Positions 1-6,409 of a stretch of 49,689 bases of DNA are shown piece by piece. The DNA is taken from the NCBI GenBank assembly GCA_047975025.1, contig JBKECY010000069.1, positions 1-49,689 on the forward strand. The letters run 5' to 3'. The position numbers and the translations under genes were made by a program. Position 1 is the stretch's first letter, and the number at the start of each line of letters is the position of its first letter. The notes below the pieces were generated by a model. That model made no database searches, was not told the origin of the DNA, and saw only the letters and a list, made by a program, of their open reading frames with translations. Origin of the DNA: JBKECY01 sp047975025. Lineage in GTDB: Bacteria > Bacillota > Clostridia > Lachnospirales > Lachnospiraceae.

Positions 1-455
1 GATAACGACCCTGGCCTCCTTGACCGCCCTGACGTTAACCGCCCTGGCCTCCTTGGCTTCCTTGACCGCCCTGACGATAACCGCCCTGGCCTCCTTGACT
101 TCCTTGACCTCCCTGACGATAGCCGCCCTGGCCTCCTTGGCTTCCTTGACCGCCCTGACGATAACCGCCCTGGCCTCCTTGACTTCCTTGACCACCCTGA
201 CGATAGCCGCCCTGGCCTCCTTGGCTTCCTTGACCGCCCTGACGATAACCGCCCTGGCCTCCTTGGCTTCCTTGACCGCCCTGACGATAGCCGCCCTGGC
301 CTCCTTGGCTTCCTTGACCGCCCTGACGATAACCGCCCTGGCCCCCTTGGCTTCCTTGACCGCCCTGACGATAGCCGCCCTGGCCTCCTTGACTTCCTTG
401 CCCGCCCTGACGGTAACCGCCCTGGCCTCCTTGGCCTCCCTGACGATAATTTCCG
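1..455 (-). repeat. 42-bp tandem repeats encoding the IF-2 Gly/Gln/Arg/Tyr linker
   Basis: About ten near-identical copies of a 42-base unit encode the 14-residue motif GGYRQGGQGSQGGQ. Copies differ by a few synonymous changes and by Ser/Gly swaps. Copy number in such arrays is prone to slippage and misassembly, which matters for the stop codon at 35-37. Boundaries are approximate. Confidence 0.85.
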
Positions 456-1066
456 CCTTGTGCGGAACGATTCTGGCCGCCCTGCGCTCCTTGGCCGCCC
501 TGACGATAACCACCTTGTGTCGGACGATTCTGCGTATTTGATGAACTTGTTCCCTGGCGGGGCTGTGTCGTACCCGCGGTTGTCTGAGATGGACGCGTCT
601 GTACTGTCTGTCCCTCTGTTACCTGACGAGCAGGTGTCTCGGAAGCTGGTCTTTCATGTCCTGTGGTCTGATGTGTCTCCTGTTGTGTTTGTGTCCTCTG
701 CTGGACCGGATTTGTCTGCTGCATTCTGTGATTCCCACTACCCTCCTGCGTCTGGGCGCTCCCCGCTCTTCTGCTGCCATCCTGTGGACGTCTCTGTGCA
801 TTTTGTGCCCGCTTCTGCTCTGCGGCTTTCGCCTGGTTCTTCAGCTCTTCGCTTGCATTCTGCGCATTGAACACCCTGATAATATTCTTCTTTTTCTTAG
901 GTTCTTCAGTTTTCTCGTATTTATCTTTTACATATTTTACCGCCTGAGAGTCCAGATTGCTCATGTGACTTTTCACATCAAGTCCCTTCTCACTCAGATA
1001 CGAAATAACTTCTTTATTTGTGATGCCTAATTTCTTTGATAATTCATGTACCCTGATATTTGACAT
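1..1066 (-). CDS. infB: Translation initiation factor IF-2, N-terminal part (runs off left edge; in-frame stop in repeats)
   Basis: IF-2 is the GTPase that places initiator tRNA on the 30S subunit. Only the N-terminal region is visible. Residues 1-50 form the IF2_N helical domain (MSNIRVHELSKKLG, then ITNKEVISYL). A basic Gln/Ala-rich linker follows, then a long Gly-rich array with a 14-residue unit such as GGYRQGGQGSQGGQ. The G domain lies beyond the window. An AGGAGG site stands 8 bases before the ATG and abuts the stop of ylxQ, the usual nusA-operon arrangement. A TAA interrupts the frame at 35-37, where every equivalent repeat codon is TAT; the frame stays open to the edge after it. Since IF-2 is essential, the stop is probably a sequence or assembly error or is bypassed by an internal start. 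Identity is secure from context and N-terminus. Confidence 0.9.
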
Positions 1067-1071
1067 ATTCG

Positions 1072-1386
1072 CTACCTCCTTTTAGCTTCTATTTTTCCGA
1101 TTATTGACGTTGCAAAATTGTGATCTAAGACTGCTATACTGGCGCGAAATTCTTTTCCTATAAAATGTCCAAGCTCTTCCTTGGTAGCTATATCATAGAG
1201 GGGCACGTCATAATACTCACACATATTTGTAAATTTCTTCTTTGTATTCTCGGAAGCATCCGCTGCCACAAGGACAAGCAAGGCTTTTCCCGTTTTCACT
1301 GCTTTTTCCGTAGAAAACTCACCACTCGCTACCTTACCGGCTTTCATGGCAAGACCTAGCATTTGTAACACATTGTTTTCACTCAA
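1072..1386 (-). CDS. ylxQ: YlxQ, L7Ae-family ribosomal protein-like RNA binder
   Basis: A small protein (about 104 residues) of the L7Ae/L30e/Gadd45 fold, the family that binds kink-turn RNA. The start SENNVLQMLGLAMKAGKV and the later stretch ALLVLVAADASENTKKK match the family pattern. It lies between ylxR and infB, the standard nusA-operon position. I chose the TTG at 1386, about 10 bases after AAGGAG; a second TTG at 1395 is in frame but sits almost on that site. It overlaps the ylxR end by 8 bases, suggesting coupled translation. The exact cellular role of YlxQ is not settled. Confidence 0.85.
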   Translation of the reverse strand: MSENNVLQMLGLAMKAGKVASGEFSTEKAVKTGKALLVLVAADASENTKKKFTNMCEYYDVPLYDIATKEELGHFIGKEFRASIAVLDHNFATSIIGKIEAKRR

Positions 1387-1651
1387 TCGCCTCAAACTCC
1401 TTTTTCAATTTATCATATACTTCTTCCGGAATCGCAGTTTCAAGTGAGCGTTCCAAACCCTTGCTTTTTCTTGCCTTCTCAAAGCACTCGACGGATGGGC
1501 ACAGATACGCACCCCTTCCATTGATTTTCCCTGTGCTGTCAAGCACGATTTCCTGCTGCGGGGTTCTGACTACACGCAGCAGCTCCTTTTTAGGCTTCAT
1601 CTGTCTGCATCCAACACATTGACGCATCGGTATTTTGTTCTTTGTCTTCAT
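1379..1651 (-). CDS. ylxR: YlxR / RnpM (DUF448) RNA-binding protein
   Basis: A 90-residue basic protein. The start IPMRQCVGCRQMKPKKEL, then GKINGRGAYLCP, are the hallmark segments of the YlxR/DUF448 family. Cysteines lie in CVGC and again near YLCPSVEC. The family is encoded between nusA and infB in most Firmicutes, as here. In Bacillus it has been reported to bind and modulate RNase P RNA, hence the newer name RnpM; that role is family knowledge and not visible in the sequence. A G-rich ribosome site precedes the ATG. Confidence 0.9.
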   Translation of the reverse strand: MKTKNKIPMRQCVGCRQMKPKKELLRVVRTPQQEIVLDSTGKINGRGAYLCPSVECFEKARKSKGLERSLETAIPEEVYDKLKKEFEAIE

Positions 1652-1675
1652 TGGCCCCCCGCATCTGGTAACTGC

Positions 1676-2860
1676 TTATTCTTCGTTCTGCTCAATAAGT
1701 TCCTCTACATCCTCCGATAATTCAAACTCGTCTTCAACCGTATCCTCTGACACTTCGTAATCATCTTCTATATCATCGTCTTCATATTCATCTTCATATT
1801 CGTAAAAATCACCGGACTCTTTTGCCTGTGTCTCGCTTTTGATATCAATTCTAAATCCTGTAAGCTTGGCCGCAAGTCTTGCATTTTGACCTTCTTTACC
1901 AATTGCAAGAGACAACTGGAAGTCTGGTACGACAACAAGTGCTGTCCGTTCGTCCGGATCTGCCATAACCGCAATGACCTTGGCCGGGCTTAGGGCATTC
2001 TCAATCAATAATGCGGGGTTATCACTCCAGTTAATGATATCAATCTTCTCACCTCTGAGTTCCTCTACCACTGCATTGACACGAGATCCATTCATGCCTA
2101 CACATGCACCCACCGGATCTACATCGGGATCGCGGGAATCCACAGCAATCTTCGTCCTTGAACCGGCCTCGCGTGCTATGCTCTTGATCTCGACTGTACC
2201 ATCACGTACCTCGGCAACCTCTGACTCGAAAAGGCGCTTTACTAATTCCGGATGTGTTCTTGACACAAGGATTTTAGCTCCTTTTGAGGTATCTTTCACC
2301 TCTAATACGTACAATTTGATTCGTTCTGTCGGATAAAAATCCTCTCCCGGAATCTGTTCGTTCTCACTTAACAGTGCGTCCGCTTTCCCCAGGTTGATAC
2401 TGTAATTATTGCCGATTTTCCTCTGCACAACGCCTGTCAGGATATCGCGTTCTTTTTCATAATACTGTTTGTAGATAGACTTGCGTTCCTCTTCGCGGAT
2501 TTTCTGCAGAATCACGTTTTTAGCGTTCTGAGTCGCGATACGGCCAAATCCCTGTGACGGAATATTAACTTCAACAGTTTCGCCAATGGCAATATCCGGG
2601 TCAATTTCTCTGGCTTTTTCTAATGTGATCTGAAGAAGTTCATCTTCTACCTCTTCCGGTGTTTCAACGACTGTTTTCTCCGCATGAACAGAAAAGTCAC
2701 AAGTCAAAGGATCGATATGCACCTTAACATTATCCGCTTTTCCAAAGTGATTTTTGCACGCCTGGAGCAGGGACTGCTCTATCGTTTCCAGCAAGGTCTC
2801 TTTGCTGATCTCCTTTTCCTTTTCTATTATTTCCAGAGCCGTTAATAACTCTTTATTCAT
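1676..2860 (-). CDS. nusA: Transcription termination/antitermination factor NusA
   Basis: NusA binds RNA polymerase and nascent RNA and affects pausing, termination and antitermination. The 394-residue product has the NusA N-terminal domain (to about 125), an S1 domain (about 135-200, from LTGVVQRKIGNNYSINLG), and two KH domains (about 205-345) including DPVGACVGMNGSRVNAV and LSLAIGKEGQNARLAAKLTG. The last 45 residues are almost entirely acidic (EYEDEYEDDDIEDDYE), replacing the repeats found in E. coli NusA and typical of Firmicutes. It sits 18 bases after rimP and is followed by ylxR. The start is an ATG with AGGAGG upstream. Confidence 0.97.
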   Translation of the reverse strand: MNKELLTALEIIEKEKEISKETLLETIEQSLLQACKNHFGKADNVKVHIDPLTCDFSVHAEKTVVETPEEVEDELLQITLEKAREIDPDIAIGETVEVNIPSQGFGRIATQNAKNVILQKIREEERKSIYKQYYEKERDILTGVVQRKIGNNYSINLGKADALLSENEQIPGEDFYPTERIKLYVLEVKDTSKGAKILVSRTHPELVKRLFESEVAEVRDGTVEIKSIAREAGSRTKIAVDSRDPDVDPVGACVGMNGSRVNAVVEELRGEKIDIINWSDNPALLIENALSPAKVIAVMADPDERTALVVVPDFQLSLAIGKEGQNARLAAKLTGFRIDIKSETQAKESGDFYEYEDEYEDDDIEDDYEVSEDTVEDEFELSEDVEELIEQNEE

Positions 2861-2878
2861 GACTTTTTCCTCCTGTTT

Positions 2879-3346
2879 TTAAAAGTGAACTGCTAAACGT
2901 ATCAGTGCTATATCTTTTTTATTAAATGTCATGCTTTTTTCATCTTCCATTTGGATTGTTACCGTTGCATCATCATATACCTGCAAGATTCCGTAAAACT
3001 CTTTTGATTTTTCTATATAGGTATAGGTGCGAATTTCCAGTTCCTGCCCCATACTGCGTACGTAGTCCTTCTCTGTCTTGAGCGGCCGGCCAAGCCCCGG
3101 CGAACTGACTTCCATAACATAGGCTTCTTCTACAAAGTCCTCTTCATCCAGCTTTAAGCTCAATGTACGGCTTACGACCTCACAATCATTCACACTGATA
3201 CCTCCGGGCTTATCAATATAACTCCGTAAATACCAGGTTCCCCCTTCTTTGACAAATTCAGTTTCAACTAATTCAAAACCGTACTCTTCAAGAATCGGTA
3301 CAACCAGACTCTCAAGTCTGCGTTCATATTCTTCTTTTCTACTCAA
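2879..3346 (-). CDS. rimP: Ribosome maturation factor RimP
   Basis: RimP helps assemble the 30S subunit. The protein shows VPILEEYGFELVETEFVKEG near its start and the family core ISVNDCEVVSRTLSLKLDEE followed by VMEVSSPGLGRPLK. I chose a TTG start at 3346, 5 bases after AAAGGTGG, giving 155 residues, the usual family length. The open frame extends to 3412, but that extension overlaps a perfect hairpin in the mRNA leader and has no ribosome site. It is the first gene of rimP-nusA-ylxR-ylxQ-infB and follows a good sigma-A promoter. Confidence 0.92.
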   Translation of the reverse strand: MSRKEEYERRLESLVVPILEEYGFELVETEFVKEGGTWYLRSYIDKPGGISVNDCEVVSRTLSLKLDEEDFVEEAYVMEVSSPGLGRPLKTEKDYVRSMGQELEIRTYTYIEKSKEFYGILQVYDDATVTIQMEDEKSMTFNKKDIALIRLAVHF

Positions 3347-3385
3347 TGGTACCACCTTTTCTATGTACTGGATGCAAACAAGCAA

Positions 3386-3411
3386 TGAGAGTGGACTGCC
3401 GTCCACTCTCA
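3386..3411 (-). promoter_or_regulatory. Perfect hairpin in the rimP operon leader
   Basis: An 11-base arm TGAGAGTGGAC is followed by a 4-base loop and its exact complement. It starts about 20 bases after the predicted transcription start and ends 40 bases before the rimP TTG. No U-run follows on either strand, so it is not a normal terminator. It may stabilise the 5' end or be a protein or RNase target. Confidence 0.6.
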
Positions 3412-3438
3412 AAATGTCTTACTATTTGATTCAAAGGT

Positions 3439-3467
3439 ATTATATCACCTAAAGCAATCAAAATCAA
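3439..3467 (-). promoter_or_regulatory. Sigma-A promoter for rimP-nusA-ylxR-ylxQ-infB
   Basis: On the minus strand, TTGATT (3467-3462) and a perfect TATAAT (3444-3439) are separated by 17 bases. It lies in the gap between the NlpC/P60 stop and rimP. Confidence 0.8.
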
Positions 3468-3480
3468 GGATTGTTTTAGA

Positions 3481-4746
3481 CTATATAACTCTTCTGACTG
3501 CAAGTATCGTCTGATACGTTGCTGAAGAAGTCGTAATACCTATACTTTCATTCGCTGCGTGGACTATCCGTCCGCCGCCCATGTAGATTGCAACATGGCC
3601 GCTATAACAAATCAAATCTCCCGGCTGTGCATCTGCATAAGATACACCTACACCTGCACTTCTCTGCTCTGAAGAAGTTCTGGGAAGAGATACTCCGAAG
3701 TGTGCCATGACCTGCTGTGTAAAGCCTGAACAATCAACTCCTGAAGAAAGAGAAGTTCCGCCCCATACATAAGGAATCACACCTACAAACTGTAATGCAT
3801 AATTAACAGCTGCACTTCCGTTACCGCTTACCGGTACATTAGAAGAAACATCGCTTGATGAAGAACTGCCTGATGAACTGCTGCTTGAACCGCTCGATGA
3901 ACTGCTGCCTGAGCTGCTGGCACTGCTTGATGAGCTACTGCTTGCGGTGCTGGCACTGCTTGATGAGCTGCTGGCTGCCTGGGCGCTTGCACTAGCTTGT
4001 GCTGCAGCTGCGGCCGCTGCCTGCTCCTGCTGAATCTGCTCAATCTCAGCTGTCTGCTGACTTAAAAGTGCTGCCAGCTGGTTCGCCTGTGCCTGCGCTG
4101 TAGCTACTTCACCTTCGTAATTAGAAGCTGAGGCTTTTCTCTCCTCAAGTTTAGACTGAAGATCTACCTGCTGTGACTCTAACTCTGTCTTCATCTTAAC
4201 AGATTCTGCTTTTTCCGTCTCCAGCTGGGTTCCTAAGTCTGTCACCTGCTGTACTACTGCAATATATTCGTCCAGCTTCTCACGATCATAAGAATATAAA
4301 TCCTGTGCGTACTCTGCACGGTTTAATAATTCCGTAATATCGCCTGCATCCAGAATCAACTGAATCCATGCTGAGTCCTGTCCTTTTTCATACAGGTACT
4401 GAATTCTCTGCTTCATCCCCTCATACTGGGATTCCTGCTCAGCCTGTGCCGCTACTAATGCTTCCTGCGTCTGCTGAATTTCCGTTTCTTTATTAGCTAT
4501 ATCTGACTCGATAACAGTAATTTCTGTCATAACCGACACCAAATCCTGATCGAGAGAACTGATCTCACTTTGAATCGTATTGATTTTATTCTGCAAATCA
4601 TCAACTGCTGCGTTAGAAGCATCCAGTTCACTTTGTGTCTGCGCCTGCTCTTGCTTCAACTGATCTTCTCTGGTTGCACCAACACTTACGACTTGTAAGG
4701 AGCACATCATCACTGCCAGAACAAAAACGACAACTCTTTTCTTCAT
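3481..4746 (-). CDS. Secreted coiled-coil NlpC/P60 peptidoglycan hydrolase (PcsB-like)
   Basis: A 421-residue exported cell-wall hydrolase. A signal peptide (about 1-25, ending near VVSVGA) leads into a long coiled coil (about 28-235) like that of PcsB/CwlO-type division hydrolases. A Ser/Ala-rich linker of roughly 80 residues follows, then an NlpC/P60 domain. The predicted catalytic residues are Cys339 in GVDCSGF, His384 in YSGHVAIY and His396 in RIVHAAN. Such domains usually cut the D-Glu-meso-DAP peptide bond. I chose the ATG at 4746, 9 bases after GAAAGG; an in-frame TTG three codons earlier sits on that site. WalR-like repeats precede its promoter, fitting a role in wall growth or division. 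Confidence 0.9.
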   Translation of the reverse strand: MKKRVVVFVLAVMMCSLQVVSVGATREDQLKQEQAQTQSELDASNAAVDDLQNKINTIQSEISSLDQDLVSVMTEITVIESDIANKETEIQQTQEALVAAQAEQESQYEGMKQRIQYLYEKGQDSAWIQLILDAGDITELLNRAEYAQDLYSYDREKLDEYIAVVQQVTDLGTQLETEKAESVKMKTELESQQVDLQSKLEERKASASNYEGEVATAQAQANQLAALLSQQTAEIEQIQQEQAAAAAAAQASASAQAASSSSSSASTASSSSSSSASSSGSSSSSGSSSSSSGSSSSSDVSSNVPVSGNGSAAVNYALQFVGVIPYVWGGTSLSSGVDCSGFTQQVMAHFGVSLPRTSSEQRSAGVGVSYADAQPGDLICYSGHVAIYMGGGRIVHAANESIGITTSSATYQTILAVRRVI

Positions 4747-4822
4747 CTTTACCAACCTTTCGTCATGCGACTAATCGTTTGTTTTTGTAACATTTACGAA
4801 ATATCTACTGCATTTCCCCGTT

Positions 4823-4851
4823 ATATTAACATATATTCAAGGTGAATGCAA
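4823..4851 (-). promoter_or_regulatory. Weak promoter for the NlpC/P60 gene
   Basis: On the minus strand TTGCAT (4851-4846) is followed after 17 bases by TAATAT (4828-4823). Both elements are imperfect, as expected for an activator-dependent promoter; the direct repeats just upstream could bind that activator. Confidence 0.45.
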
Positions 4852-4858
4852 GCCTATA

Positions 4859-4886
4859 ATAACATTTTTTAAACATTTCCTTAACA
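4859..4886 (-). promoter_or_regulatory. Three WalR-like direct repeats with 11-base period
   Basis: On the minus strand, TGTTAA (4886-4881), TGTTTA (4875-4870) and TGTTAT (4864-4859) are each separated by 5 bases. The published WalR/YycF box is TGTWAH-N5-TGTWAH; two of the three half-sites fit and the middle one deviates at one base. The last half-site ends 7 bases before the -35 hexamer. The rest of the gap from 4747 to 5140 shows only this promoter and the hairpin at 5098-5123. Confidence 0.5.
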
Positions 4887-5097
4887 TTTCAGTATTATGT
4901 CGAATCAGAAGAGGTGATTTCTGTGTACAATACAAATGTGTATTGAAAAAAGCTTGCAGTTCTGGATTTTCGGGCTAATCTTGACCTGCAGCACCAAGTA
5001 TTTTTTCCTGATCCTGGTCTCTGTTGTGCCTTATTGAGTCATTTCTAATTGTTACGAATATATTACATATTCTATTCCTTTGGGGCATACTTGTCAA

Positions 5098-5123
5098 CAG
5101 GCTGCAGATTTCTCTGCAGCCTG
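5098..5123 (-). terminator. Hairpin after the Rrf2 gene
   Basis: CAGGCTGCAG and CTGCAGCCTG form a 10-base stem with a 6-base loop, 18 bases after the Rrf2 stop on the minus strand. The following U-run is poor (TTGACAAG), so termination efficiency is uncertain. Confidence 0.6.
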
Positions 5124-5140
5124 TCTGTCTTCCCCCTGGT

Positions 5141-5542
5141 TTAACGTACGATTTCAATGAGTGGTTTTCTGGAAAGTGTAGCAAAAAGAACTTCCTGCGC
5201 ATCTACCAGTTCATCACGTATTTTGCACTGTTTGTCCCCGCCGTCGTATTTTGTACAGAACTTCTCGGGATGTAAACAGGCGCAGACACTTAAGTTAGGC
5301 TCCATGGCCAGGTACACATCAAGCAACGTGAACTTGCGGGCATCCTCAACAAGTGCATAACCGCCATACGCACCGCGATAGGCGTGCACCAGTTCCCGCT
5401 GGCGCAGTCTGTTCAATATTTTGTAGGCAAAGGGAACTGTTACATTTTCCTGTTCACAGATTTCCTTTACACTCATAATAGGTCTGGTGGATAATGCTCG
5501 CAAAATTCTAACGGCATAGTCGCATTCTTTGGTAATTAACAT
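5141..5542 (-). CDS. Rrf2-family transcriptional regulator, probable Fe-S sensor
   Basis: A 133-residue protein with the Rrf2 winged helix at its start: MLITKECDYAVRILRAL, the recognition region VTVPFAYKILNRLRQREL, then the wing RGAYGGYAL. Cysteines 87, 89, 96 and 106 (CACLHPEKFC and DKQC) form a cluster like the one that holds an Fe-S centre in IscR, NsrR and RsrR relatives. It therefore probably senses iron-sulfur status, nitric oxide or redox state, but the ligand cannot be read from sequence. The gene stands alone, with a perfect palindrome 41 bases upstream that is the likely autoregulatory operator. Confidence 0.88.
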   Translation of the reverse strand: MLITKECDYAVRILRALSTRPIMSVKEICEQENVTVPFAYKILNRLRQRELVHAYRGAYGGYALVEDARKFTLLDVYLAMEPNLSVCACLHPEKFCTKYDGGDKQCKIRDELVDAQEVLFATLSRKPLIEIVR

Positions 5543-5582
5543 CCAAATTCTCCCTTCATATTTCCTTGCGGTTTCATACTAT

Positions 5583-5613
5583 CTACATAAAATACTCGAT
5601 ACATTTTATGTAG
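5583..5613. promoter_or_regulatory. Palindromic operator upstream of the Rrf2 gene
   Basis: CTACATAAAAT (5583-5593), a 9-base spacer, and its exact complement ATTTTATGTAG (5603-5613). The AT-rich dyad lies in the Rrf2 promoter region, where an Rrf2 dimer would bind. No clean -35/-10 pair could be fixed here. Confidence 0.6.
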
Positions 5614-5671
5614 TATACAACACTTTTCAGGGTAATAGTTCACCACCGAAATCAGTGTCCTATGAAGGTTT

Positions 5672-5705
5672 TGACGGTTTCATTGTATCTAAAAAGAAAC
5701 CGTCA
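5672..5705. repeat. Inverted repeat of unknown role
   Basis: TGACGGTTTC and GAAACCGTCA form a 10-base stem with a 14-base A-rich loop in the divergent gap between the Rrf2 and DUF2798 genes. No U-run follows on either strand. Together with the operator at 5583 and the leader hairpin at 5805, this is all I see in the 5543-5861 gap. Confidence 0.4.
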
Positions 5706-5794
5706 GGCTTTGCATAAAAAAAATTTTTGTTGCAAGAAAAAATGTAGATTTATTGAGCCCACCTATGGTATTATGGGTAAAAATATGAAGCGCG

Positions 5795-5841
5795 TATAAT
5801 GGTTCAGCGTACATCTTTCAGAGGTGTGCGCTGTTTTATAT
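5795..5841 (+). promoter_or_regulatory. -10 box and terminator-like leader hairpin before the DUF2798 gene
   Basis: A perfect TATAAT (5795-5800) has no good -35. Just after it, CAGCGTACAT (5805-5814) pairs with GTGTGCGCTG (5824-5833), with two G-U pairs, and is followed by TTTTATAT. The shape resembles an attenuator, but no alternative antiterminator fold was found, so a riboswitch is not claimed. Confidence 0.4.
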
Positions 5842-5861
5842 TGCCGCTGCCAGGAGGAATT

Positions 5862-6368
5862 ATGAAATTTTATAACGATCTGCCCCGTAACAAAAAAGAG
5901 TTTCTATTGTTTATCACCATCATCTCTGTTATTTCCGTTATGATCATTGCCCCGCTTATCACTTGTTTTGAACTTGGATTTCACTTAGCCGTCTGGCATC
6001 AGGTTCTTCGGATTCTCCCCTGTATATGGATAACCGTTGTTCTATTTGTACTGCTGACCTATCTTCCTGCCGAATGGCTCACCCACAAGATTGTCCGGGA
6101 GGGGGACAGCTTTCATGCTGTCGTTACGATTAATATTATATGTACGGTTTTCCTCCTCTCCATTCTGCTGACAGTCACCGGAACATGGATCGGTGAAGGC
6201 CAGATTACTCTGGGTCCGATTCTCGGATTTTTCTACAAATGGCCCCGGAATTTCACAATTGCACTATTTACTGAACTTCTCATCGCTCAGCCATTTGCCC
6301 GCTTGCTTATGAGGCAATACCATATATATGCTGATGCCAAAAATAACCGCTGTACAAATCCCCGATAA
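5862..6368 (+). CDS. DUF2798-family four-helix membrane protein
   Basis: A 168-residue membrane protein with four hydrophobic segments in two similar halves, as in the DUF2798 family: FLLFITIISVISVMIIAPLI and ILPCIWITVVLFVLLTYLPA, then IICTVFLLSILLTVTG and a last segment near FTIALFTELLIAQPFARLL. Basic residues at both ends suggest the termini are cytoplasmic. The function of the family is unknown. The ATG at 5862 follows AGGAGG by 5 bases; the frame is open further upstream but that part overlaps the leader hairpin. It is the only plus-strand gene in this area. Confidence 0.8.
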   Translation: MKFYNDLPRNKKEFLLFITIISVISVMIIAPLITCFELGFHLAVWHQVLRILPCIWITVVLFVLLTYLPAEWLTHKIVREGDSFHAVVTINIICTVFLLSILLTVTGTWIGEGQITLGPILGFFYKWPRNFTIALFTELLIAQPFARLLMRQYHIYADAKNNRCTNPR

Positions 6369-6384
6369 GGTATTTGTACAGCGG
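6347..6384 (-). terminator. Terminator after the kinase gene, overlapping the DUF2798 end
   Basis: CCGCTGTACAAAT and ATTTGTACAGCGG form a perfect 13-base stem with a 12-base loop. On the minus strand it is followed by TTATTTTTGG, so it serves the kinase operon best. It also covers the stop codon of the plus-strand DUF2798 gene. Confidence 0.8.
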
Positions 6385-6409
6385 CTGTATCACAGCAAGA
6401 AGTATCCTG

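Noticed and set aside
1..470. Repeat array as a possible CRISPR
   Set aside because: Repeats are directly adjacent, coding, and have no unique spacers.
20..541. Plus-strand open frame rich in Leu, Ala and Thr
   Set aside because: It is the antisense of the infB repeat array; its periodic composition comes from the 42-base repeats and it has no ribosome site.
3347..3412. Longer RimP start
   Set aside because: The extension covers the leader hairpin, lacks a ribosome site, and exceeds the usual RimP length.
5672..5705. Inverted repeat as an intrinsic terminator
   Set aside because: No U-run on either strand and no gene ending toward it.
5795..5861. Known riboswitch (preQ1, purine or fluoride type) before the DUF2798 gene
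   Set aside because: None of the conserved core motifs of those classes could be matched; only a simple hairpin is present.
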